Below, one piece after another: positions 1-5,309 of a DNA stretch of 9,461 nt (its first letter is position 1; each line of letters begins with the position of its first letter). The stretch is from an uncultured Muribaculaceae bacterium (GTDB taxonomy: Bacteria > Bacteroidota > Bacteroidia > Bacteroidales > Muribaculaceae). A program made the translations under genes and the position numbers. The notes under the pieces are model-generated. The model searched no databases and had not been told where the DNA came from. It saw only the letters and a list, made by a program, of their open reading frames with translations. The stretch spans positions 1 through 9,461 of the forward strand of contig CANRZQ010000093.1 of NCBI GenBank assembly GCA_947644475.1, read 5' to 3'.

Positions 1-1168
1 GGGTCACGGCCAGGCCGAAAAGAGAGAACCATGCGCCCCAGATGGTGCGGTCGGTGAGTTTGTACCACACCGACAGGTTGAAGAAAATGCCAAAGAAAAG
101 TTCGGCGAGCATTACGATTGGCACCACCGCGAGGCCCGAGAAAAATTTCGGCGCTATGAAATATTTCAGTATGTCGAGATAGAACATCACGCCAAGGAAA
201 ATGAACAGGGCGAAAATCACAAAATATTTCATGGCCTGGGAATAGGCGGCGGTGGATGTGTGTCCGTCCTGCTTGTTTTGCGCGAAAATGAAAGGCTCGT
301 AGGCAAAACGGAACGCCTGGATAAACATCACCATTACGATGGCAATCTTATAGTTGGCTCCGTAGATGCCGAGCTGGTCCATCACATCGGGCCCTTTGTA
401 GAGAACGGGGAAGATAATCTTGTCGATGGTCTGGTTCATGATTCCGGCCAGGCCGAGCACAAGGAGCGGCAGAGAGTAGGAGAGCATGCTGCGGAATAAT
501 TTTCCGCAGAAGCGCCAGCGGAAGCCTCGCATCTCGGGGATGAGCATTGCCAGAGTCACCACCGAGGATATGCCGTTGGCAAGGAAAATGTATCCGATTG
601 AAAAGTCGGGGCGGTAGAACCAGTCGACCGTCGACGGCGCGATATCCATAAGCCACGGGCACATGAGTATGAAAAAGAGGTTCAGCCCTATGTTCAGCCC
701 TATGTTCACAAGTTTGAGCACGGCGAAACGCATGGCGCGGTTGCGGAAGCGCAGGTAGCTGAACGGGATTGCCGAAAAAGCATCCACAGCCACGCATACG
801 GCCATGATCATTACCCACGATGGGTGGCCGTCGCATCGCATCATTGAAGTGAGCGGATGCAATGCCAGTGCCACGGCGGCGATGAAGAAAGCGCCGGATG
901 TGGCCAGAGAGATGAGCACTGTGGAGTAGACCTGCATCGGGTCGCGCCAGCGGTCGTGGTTGGCAAATCGGAAGAAGCCTGTCTCCATGCCGTAGGTGAG
1001 GGCGATGAGCACAAGGGCCACCACAGAGTAGACAAAAGTGACCACGCCATATTGCTCGGCTGAGAACATATGGGTGTAGAGCGGCACCAGGCACCAGTTG
1101 AGAAAGCGCCCGATAATGCTGCTCATGCCGTAGATGGCCGTGTCTTTTGCCAGAGATTTTATTCCCAC
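1..1168 (-). CDS. Oligosaccharide/polysaccharide flippase, Wzx-like (MOP superfamily), 3' end beyond window
   Basis: This is the first 389 codons of a polytopic membrane protein whose frame runs off the left edge. The translation begins (V/M)GIKSLAKDTAIYGMSSI and continues GRFLNWCLVPLYTHMFSAEQ, a signature of Bacteroidota polysaccharide-biosynthesis (PST/Wzx-type) flippases. I count about 11 hydrophobic segments, near residues 12-32, 43-62, 81-103, 117-138, 148-173, 190-211, 229-253, 268-295, 314-334, 345-368 and 375 onward; about 14 are usual for the full protein. Family members move lipid-linked sugars across the inner membrane. The start is a GTG at 1168; it fits the usual N-terminus of the family, whereas the first in-frame ATG (Met15) would cut into the first helix. 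No Shine-Dalgarno site is visible. It lies 221 bp after ftsZ on the same strand. The substrate cannot be read from sequence; a role as a lipid II flippase like MurJ is possible but unsupported. The family call is firm, the substrate unknown. Confidence 0.88.
   Translation of the reverse strand, partial: MGIKSLAKDTAIYGMSSIIGRFLNWCLVPLYTHMFSAEQYGVVTFVYSVVALVLIALTYGMETGFFRFANHDRWRDPMQVYSTVLISLATSGAFFIAAVALALHPLTSMMRCDGHPSWVMIMAVCVAVDAFSAIPFSYLRFRNRAMRFAVLKLVNIGLNIGLNLFFILMCPWLMDIAPSTVDWFYRPDFSIGYIFLANGISSVVTLAMLIPEMRGFRWRFCGKLFRSMLSYSLPLLVLGLAGIMNQTIDKIIFPVLYKGPDVMDQLGIYGANYKIAIVMVMFIQAFRFAYEPFIFAQNKQDGHTSTAAYSQAMKYFVIFALFIFLGVMFYLDILKYFIAPKFFSGLAVVPIVMLAELFFGIFFNLSVWYKLTDRTIWGAWFSLFGLAVT
680..708 (-). 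repeat. 12-bp in-frame tandem duplication inside the flippase gene
   Basis: On the plus strand the unit TTCAGCCCTATG occurs at 681-692 and again, identically, at 693-704, followed by a partial third copy (TTCA, 705-708). On the coding strand this gives the peptide NIGLNIGLN (residues 155-163) inside a predicted membrane helix. The unit length is a multiple of three, so gain or loss of a copy would keep the frame and change the helix by four residues. Confidence 0.9.
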
Positions 1169-1175
1169 AGAAATA

Positions 1176-1219
1176 GGTATGAAGTATGAGTGATAAAGTA
1201 TAAGTGATGAGGTATAAGT
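1176..1219 (+). repeat. Degenerate 14-bp tandem repeats upstream of the flippase start
   Basis: Read on the plus strand, the block contains two adjacent 14-mers, AGTATGAGTGATAA (1183-1196) and AGTATAAGTGATGA (1197-1210). They are flanked by partial copies, GGTATGA (1176-1182) and GGTATAAGT (1211-1219). The block ends 7 bp upstream of the GTG start of the flippase, so it forms most of that gene's 5' leader. It is much more AT-rich than the surrounding coding DNA. Confidence 0.8.
1196..1219 (+). repeat. Left arm of 24/25-nt imperfect inverted repeat
   Basis: The arm reads AAGTATAA, then GTGATGA, then GGTATAAGT. Its partner at 1362-1386, read on the minus strand, is AAGTATAA, AACGATAA, GGTATAAGT. 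About 21 of 24 positions match if one gap is allowed, with 8-nt and 9-nt perfect blocks at the two ends. This arm overlaps the tandem 14-mers. Confidence 0.82.
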
Positions 1220-1278
1220 AAATCGAACGCTCCGGCCGGCCTCCGCTCCAATACCGTGATTGATTAGCCTTTGCTTGC

Positions 1279-1309
1279 CCCCGCATGTCGGCTTTGCCTC
1301 CATACGGGG
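1279..1309. repeat. 31-bp imperfect palindrome
   Basis: CCCCG (1279-1283) pairs with CGGGG (1305-1309), ATG (1285-1287) with CAT (1301-1303), and GGC (1290-1292) with GCC (1296-1298). The loop is TTT, with one 1x1 and one 2x2 mismatch between the paired blocks. This makes 11 paired bases in a compact hairpin, the form expected of a REP-like element or an RNA stem-loop. No T-run follows on either strand. Confidence 0.7.
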
Positions 1310-1322
1310 TTAACATAAGAGC

Positions 1323-1337
1323 CACGGCTTCGCCGTG
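1323..1337. repeat. Perfect 6-bp stem with 3-nt loop
   Basis: The plus strand reads CACGGCTTCGCCGTG; the coding (minus) strand reads CACGGCGAAGCCGTG. The stem is 6 bp with a GAA loop on the minus strand. The inner GCGAAGC heptamer is known as an unusually stable DNA mini-hairpin. It lies between the other two hairpins of the spacer. The following sequence is not T-rich, so I do not call it a terminator. Confidence 0.72.
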
Positions 1338-1344
1338 ATGAGCG

Positions 1345-1376
1345 CGATAAGGCTGTCGGTCACTTATACCTTATCG
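1345..1376 (-). other. Stem-loop just after the ftsZ stop codon
   Basis: On the coding strand CGATAAGG (1376-1369) is followed by a 16-nt loop and the exact complement CCTTATCG (1352-1345). The perfect 8-bp stem begins 13 nt after the ftsZ stop codon. It could protect the 3' end of the ftsZ message or slow polymerase. No U-tract follows, so an intrinsic terminator is not supported. Confidence 0.6.
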
Positions 1377-1386
1377 TTTTATACTT
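1362..1386 (-). repeat. Right arm of 24/25-nt imperfect inverted repeat
   Basis: This is the partner of the arm at 1196-1219. It begins 3 nt after the ftsZ stop codon on the coding strand. In an ftsZ read-through transcript the two arms could pair over a 142-nt interior. Part of the arm (1369-1376) can instead pair locally with 1345-1352, so the two folds exclude each other. Confidence 0.82.
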
Positions 1387-1389
1387 GGG

Positions 1390-2820
1390 TTAGAGCAGGT
1401 CGGAGAAGTCGATGCTGTTGGCGGAGGCGGAGTTCTGGCCGGGTGTAACTTCGGATGACGAGGCCTTTATCTCGGAGTCGGACGACTGCTGACGGGTGGC
1501 CGCCGGCGTGTTTGACGCAGTGTCGGCAGATTCATCGTTGCGAGCGGTTATGCCGGCCTTGATGCCGGTGATGATGCGCTTGTCGCGGTTGAAGGCAGGG
1601 GTTGATTCAAGAATCTTGATAACCTCGTCGTCGTCGATCTGGTCGGGTTGCAGGATAATGAAACGCTGCTCGGTCTTGATACGCTCCGTTTCCTCAATTT
1701 TCTCACGTCCGTAGGCCTCGGCAAGGCGTTCTTTTTCTTTGCGCACTTCCTCGTCGGTCCGGGTTTCGGTGTCTTTGGGCGTGGAAATTACCGGACCGTC
1801 GGCGTTTTCCGACACAGACACATCGAAGCCTGCGGCCAGGATGGTGAATTTCACCTTGTCGCCCAAAGTGGGGTCGAGGTGCACACCCCAGATTATGTCG
1901 ACGTTGGGGTCGATATTGTTTATAAACGAGGTAATCTGGTTTGTCTCGTCGATTTTGAATTCCTGCTCGGCGTCGGGGTTGAAATAGAGGTTGAAAAGGA
2001 TGCGCTTCGACCCGAAGATGTCGGTGTTGCGCAGCAGGGGCGAGTTGAGGGCGTCGTTGATAGCCTTGGTCACGCGGTTCTCGCCCTCGCCGTAGCCGGT
2101 GGAGATAATCGCCGTGCCACCGTCGCGCAGGGTGCTGTTCACATCGTTGAAGTCGAGGTTGATATACCCGTCGGAGGTGATGATTTCCGAGATGCTCATG
2201 GCGGCCATGGCGAGGATGTCGTCGGCCTTGCGGAAAGCGTTGAGGAAATTCATGTCGCGGTAAATCTCCGAGAGGCGTTCGTTGTTGATCACCATCAGGG
2301 CGTCGACATAGCGGCTCATTTCCTTGGCTCCGTCGAGAGCCTTTATGATTTTTTTCTGTCCTTCGAAGAGGAAGGGTATGGTGACTATGCCGATTGTGAG
2401 GATTTTCTGCTCGCGGGCAATGCGTGCAATCACCGGGGATGCGCCTGTGCCTGTGCCGCCGCCCATGCCTGCGGTGATGAACACCATGTCGGTGTGCTCG
2501 CGCGAGAGCAGTTCGGCAATTTCGGCCGCGCTTTCTTCGGCGGCTTCACGGGCCACGTCGGGTTTGTTGCCTGCGCCGCGGCCTCCTGCGATAGACGGGC
2601 CGAGAAGCACTTTGTTGGGCACGGGCGAGTTGTTGAGAGCCTGGCGGTCGGTATTGGCCACGATGAACGACACGATAGGGTCGCCGTGGCGGTACATATG
2701 GTTCACGGCGTTGCCGCCGCCACCGCCCACGCCGATAACCTTTATGGAACCGGGTGCGGCATCGGTTTTCTGGGGGTGACGGGAGAAATCGTGGTTTGAT
2801 TGTATATCTTGTTGTTCCAT
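1390..2820 (-). CDS. ftsZ: Cell division GTPase FtsZ
   Basis: FtsZ is the tubulin-like GTPase that polymerises into the Z ring at midcell. The 476-residue protein has the nucleotide-binding start IKVIGVGGGGGNAVN (26-40), the tubulin signature GGGTGTG (120-126) and the T7 synergy loop NLDFNDV (221-227), whose D223 and D226 match the catalytic aspartates. The GTPase and C-terminal domains end near residue 335. A charged linker (about 347-400) follows, then a motif resembling the FtsA-binding peptide (STPAFNRDKR, 406-415), then a polar Ser/Thr/Gln/Asn-rich tail to the end (IDFSDLL). Most FtsZ proteins are about 350-400 residues; Bacteroidota forms are often longer. The ATG start follows an AAAA run, and the gene begins 60 bp after ftsA. 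Identification is certain; the function of the tail is not known. Confidence 0.98.
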   Translation of the reverse strand: MEQQDIQSNHDFSRHPQKTDAAPGSIKVIGVGGGGGNAVNHMYRHGDPIVSFIVANTDRQALNNSPVPNKVLLGPSIAGGRGAGNKPDVAREAAEESAAEIAELLSREHTDMVFITAGMGGGTGTGASPVIARIAREQKILTIGIVTIPFLFEGQKKIIKALDGAKEMSRYVDALMVINNERLSEIYRDMNFLNAFRKADDILAMAAMSISEIITSDGYINLDFNDVNSTLRDGGTAIISTGYGEGENRVTKAINDALNSPLLRNTDIFGSKRILFNLYFNPDAEQEFKIDETNQITSFINNIDPNVDIIWGVHLDPTLGDKVKFTILAAGFDVSVSENADGPVISTPKDTETRTDEEVRKEKERLAEAYGREKIEETERIKTEQRFIILQPDQIDDDEVIKILESTPAFNRDKRIITGIKAGITARNDESADTASNTPAATRQQSSDSEIKASSSEVTPGQNSASANSIDFSDLL

Positions 2821-2880
2821 TTTTAGGGTCGAACTTTGGTGATTATATATCGTGCGCGGTTATTTTAAGAGAAGAGGATA
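2821..2880 (-). other. 60-bp ftsA-ftsZ intergenic gap
   Basis: The gap is AT-rich, with TTAAAATAA and GATATATAATC on the coding strand, and ends in an A-run immediately before the ftsZ ATG. I see no hairpin and no convincing Bacteroidota -7 element (TAnnTTTG). A separate ftsZ promoter is possible, because ftsZ often has extra promoters, but the sequence does not show one. Confidence 0.5.
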
Positions 2881-4431
2881 TTATGCGTCGTCGTCGAGGT
2901 CCTGGTCGTCGGGCTCTCCGGCGCCTTTTTGGAAGATATCGGACACAAATGTTCGTATCTTGAAGCCTATTCCGGGTTTGCGCGAGGGTTTCTCTGGCTT
3001 TATGTCGGCTTCCTCGCGTGCCTTGCGCTCGGCTTCGGCGGCCTCGGCGGCGGCTTTGCGTTCTGCCTCGATGCGGCGTCGTTCGGCTTCCTTGGCGGCT
3101 TCGCGCTCGGCCTCTTTGCGGCGCAGTGCGGCGCGACGTTCGGCTTCTTCGTCGTCGATGTCCCAATTGTCGTCGGAGTGGGTGTCGTCGAAAGGCACGA
3201 ATCCTCCGGCAGAGGCGGTGCTGGCTTGTGTGTCGGGCCTGTGCTGCTCGATGTCGAGAGTCTGCTGTTCGACTACTACGTTGTCGAATTCGATGCACGA
3301 AGGATCCTGCGTGGCAGATGCGCCACGGTAGACAACGGCCATGAGCGACACGAGGTCGGCGGCAGATGCTGATGCGGCGGCAAGATTTATTGTGGCGGGC
3401 ACGGAGGCCATGCGCACTTTCATCTTGCTTTGTTTCTCGACAAAGCGGTCGAAATTTTTAAGTTTCGCTCCGCGTCCGGTGAGCACGAATCCGGCGGCGA
3501 GGTCGGCGGGCTTGTATTTAGCGAATCCGATATGGGCGGTGACGTTGGCCACTATTTCGCCGACGCGGGCCTGTACATAACTGTTGATGCGGTCGTAGTC
3601 GGGGTTGCCTGTGGCGGCAGTCTCTGGCAGGGCGTTGCCTTGGGCGCGCTTGGCTGCCTCGGCGCGTTCGGTGGGGAGAGTGAGGCCTGTGGCAATGTCC
3701 TGGGTTATATTGTTGGAGCCGATGGGGAGAGTGACGAGATATTGCAGGGCGCGGTCCTTGTATATGGCCATTGTGGTGGTCTGGAAGCCGATGTCGACGA
3801 GTACGCATCCGAGTTGCCGCTCCTCGTCGGTGAGCACCATGTCGGCTATGGCGAGCGGAGTCACGACATATTCCATGACCGTGATGTTGGTGCGGTCCTG
3901 GATCACCATCTCCATGTTGCGGTGGTTGGTGACGGAGCATGTGACGACAGTGAACTCGCCGCGCAGGCGTGTGCCGATGGCTCCCACGGGGTTTGTGACG
4001 GGCTGGTTGTCGATCATGAATTTGCGCGGCATCACCTTCAAGGCCTTGCGGTCGGGGCCGACAGGCTTCGACGCTTCCTTGTAGAGTCGGCGCACGATTT
4101 CTTCGGTCACTTCCATCTCGGTGGGCATCGTAAGTTCGGCCATGGTCTGCATTGAGCCGAGCGAGCGTCCGGCCAGGGCTACGTAGGCATATTCAATCTT
4201 GCCGCCTTTGATGGCCGGCAGGTTTTCGAGTTTCTGAATTACAAATGATGTTGTCTTTGCCGATTGGACGAGATTTTGGACGCGGCCGTATTGCACGCAT
4301 CCGGTCTGGTCCTCGATAGCCACTCCGTGGACCTCGGGGAGCCGTTGGGTGCCGTCGGCGTCGACAGATGCGAGTGCTCCTTTTATTTGCGATCCGGAAA
4401 GTTCGACCGCTACGATATATCTCTGCTCCAT
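2881..4431 (-). CDS. ftsA: Cell division protein FtsA (actin-like FtsZ membrane tether)
   Basis: FtsA is an actin-family ATPase that anchors FtsZ filaments to the inner membrane and recruits later divisome proteins. The 516-residue protein has the phosphate-1 motif VELSGSQIKGAL (9-20), the phosphate-2 motif VDIGFQTTTMAIY (212-224) and the adenosine motif FVLTGRGAKLKN (315-326). The SHS2-like 1C region lies near 85-160. The actin fold ends near residue 370. After it come a polar acidic stretch (about 395-428), a strongly charged Ala/Glu/Arg/Lys helix (about 429-478, coded by 2998-3147), an amphipathic segment GIGFKIRTFVSDIFQK (487-502, likely membrane-targeting helix) and an acidic tail (EPDDQDLDDDA). 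FtsA is commonly about 420 residues, so the linker is a clear extension. The gene starts 53 bp after ftsQ and precedes ftsZ, the classic pair. Confidence 0.97.
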   Translation of the reverse strand: MEQRYIVAVELSGSQIKGALASVDADGTQRLPEVHGVAIEDQTGCVQYGRVQNLVQSAKTTSFVIQKLENLPAIKGGKIEYAYVALAGRSLGSMQTMAELTMPTEMEVTEEIVRRLYKEASKPVGPDRKALKVMPRKFMIDNQPVTNPVGAIGTRLRGEFTVVTCSVTNHRNMEMVIQDRTNITVMEYVVTPLAIADMVLTDEERQLGCVLVDIGFQTTTMAIYKDRALQYLVTLPIGSNNITQDIATGLTLPTERAEAAKRAQGNALPETAATGNPDYDRINSYVQARVGEIVANVTAHIGFAKYKPADLAAGFVLTGRGAKLKNFDRFVEKQSKMKVRMASVPATINLAAASASAADLVSLMAVVYRGASATQDPSCIEFDNVVVEQQTLDIEQHRPDTQASTASAGGFVPFDDTHSDDNWDIDDEEAERRAALRRKEAEREAAKEAERRRIEAERKAAAEAAEAERKAREEADIKPEKPSRKPGIGFKIRTFVSDIFQKGAGEPDDQDLDDDA

Positions 4432-4484
4432 GATGGGATGTGTGGTTAGGGGTTATGAAATTTGAGAGAGGTTGATAATTATAT
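4432..4484 (-). other. 53-bp ftsQ-ftsA intergenic gap
   Basis: This is an AT-rich, pyrimidine-containing spacer on the coding strand (TATAATTATCAACC, then CTCTCTCAAATTTC). I see no stem-loop, no clear ribosome binding site and no recognisable promoter. It is probably a simple intra-operon spacer. Confidence 0.45.
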
Positions 4485-5309
4485 TCAGTTGTTTACGGAA
4501 GTGAGCATTGTGCCCACGTCGTCGATATCGTCGTGTTCCTCGACAACGACAGGCGACGGCTCGGGCTTGTAGTCGCGGATATGGGCCACAATCTGGCCGC
4601 GCCATTTCACATAGAGGGTGTCGTATGTTTCCCAGCCTTTGACGGGGAGCACGTCTTGATAGAATTTGAGAAGTCGCGCGAATTTGTCGGTGAGGGCAGA
4701 TGCGTCGCCGAGGTTGACGACATGGCCGCGCACGGCGGGGAGGAGGAATATGTCGCCGCGGGCATCGACATGTATGGCCGAGGTGAGGGCCCTGAGGGCG
4801 GGGTCGGCCTGTATGTGGTCGATTACGGGTATGGCCATCATAGGAGTGCGGTCGGGGGTGAACGCTCCTGTTATTACCGGCACGTCGACGCGGAATCGCG
4901 GGCCGCCCTGCATTTTCTTGCCTGTACGGTTGATGTAGTAATTTTTGCCTGAATTCTCAAACACGCGGGCCACCGGACGGAGAGGCACCACGTCGAGACG
5001 GAGCGCCTCGTTGTTGAGCATCACGCAGTTGGCGCTTTCGATATTGTCCATTTTCCGTATCAAAGCCTCGATAGAGCGGGTGTCGATGGCGTTGCGAGGC
5101 GATTTCTCCACATCGACGGTGAGCGGCCCCAGTTCCGACGCTATGTCGTCAATAGTGACGAAACGGCGGTTGTCGGGGTCGATGACGTTGATGTCAAGGC
5201 CATTGTAAGGCTCGTTTGCGGCCTGGATGTTGAACAGCGGGATGCACACACACAGATATGCGAGCATCACCAGCGAAAGTATACAGCGTATTACAGATTG
5301 TTTGGTCAT
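4485..5309 (-). CDS. ftsQ: Cell division protein FtsQ
   Basis: FtsQ is a bitopic inner-membrane protein that links early and late divisome parts (FtsA/FtsZ side with FtsB/FtsL/FtsW/FtsI). The 274-residue protein has a short cytoplasmic start (MTKQSVIR), one membrane helix (about 9-27, LSLVMLAYLCVCIPLF), then a POTRA-like segment (about 36-110) and a beta domain. The segment LRLDVVPLRPVARVF (103-117), NYYINRTGKKM (123-133) and VDVPVITGAF (141-150) match the usual FtsQ pattern of Pro-Arg-Val, Tyr-Tyr-Ile and Pro-Val-Ile-Thr-Gly. The C-terminus carries an acidic stretch (EEHDDIDD). Its ATG overlaps the murC stop in ATGA (5309-5306), which implies translational coupling. Sequence conservation in this family is low, but the features and the position between murC and ftsA make the call strong. 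Confidence 0.93.
   Translation of the reverse strand: MTKQSVIRCILSLVMLAYLCVCIPLFNIQAANEPYNGLDINVIDPDNRRFVTIDDIASELGPLTVDVEKSPRNAIDTRSIEALIRKMDNIESANCVMLNNEALRLDVVPLRPVARVFENSGKNYYINRTGKKMQGGPRFRVDVPVITGAFTPDRTPMMAIPVIDHIQADPALRALTSAIHVDARGDIFLLPAVRGHVVNLGDASALTDKFARLLKFYQDVLPVKGWETYDTLYVKWRGQIVAHIRDYKPEPSPVVVEEHDDIDDVGTMLTSVNN

Larger units (their letters stand above)
1169..1389. other. Repeat-dense intergenic spacer between ftsZ and the flippase gene
   Basis: This is the only long non-coding stretch in the window. From ftsZ toward the flippase it holds an 8-bp stem-loop, a second compact hairpin, a longer imperfect palindrome, a GGCCGGCC palindrome at 1234-1241, and AT-rich tandem repeats just before the flippase start. 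A 24/25-nt inverted repeat brackets the central 142 bp (1220-1361). An open frame crosses the spacer on the minus strand from an ATG at 1325, but it continues out of frame through the flippase gene and looks fortuitous. I see no tRNA, no clear Bacteroidota promoter (-33 TTTG, -7 TAnnTTTG) and no hairpin followed by a T-run that would make a textbook terminator. Confidence 0.75.

Noticed and set aside
348..1325. A 325-codon open frame on the minus strand spanning the spacer and the flippase gene
   Set aside because: It is in a different frame from the flippase, and its translation over the gene is Arg/His/Pro-rich shadow sequence. The flippase frame has clear membrane helices and family motifs. 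The first residues, which fall in the spacer, may be repeat sequence but are not a supported protein.
1323..1337. Intrinsic terminator for ftsZ
   Set aside because: The hairpin is convincing, but no T-run follows it on the coding strand. The same holds for the other stem-loops in the spacer.
1648..2799. A 383-codon open frame on the plus strand opposite ftsZ
   Set aside because: It lies fully antisense to ftsZ, has a low-complexity Gly/Val/His/Ala-rich translation and no recognisable motif. Long antisense frames are expected from GC-rich third codon positions.
2821..2880. A promoter between ftsA and ftsZ
   Set aside because: AT-rich elements exist, but none matches the Bacteroidota -7 and -33 consensus well enough to call.
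2998..3147. A separate repeat array or short tandem DNA repeat in ftsA
   Set aside because: The region encodes Ala/Glu/Arg/Lys-rich residues and looks repetitive, but the DNA units are irregular. The pattern is explained by a charged helix in the protein.
3430..4155. A 241-codon open frame on the plus strand opposite ftsA
   Set aside because: It is antisense to a certain gene, its composition is typical of a mirror frame, and no domain is visible.
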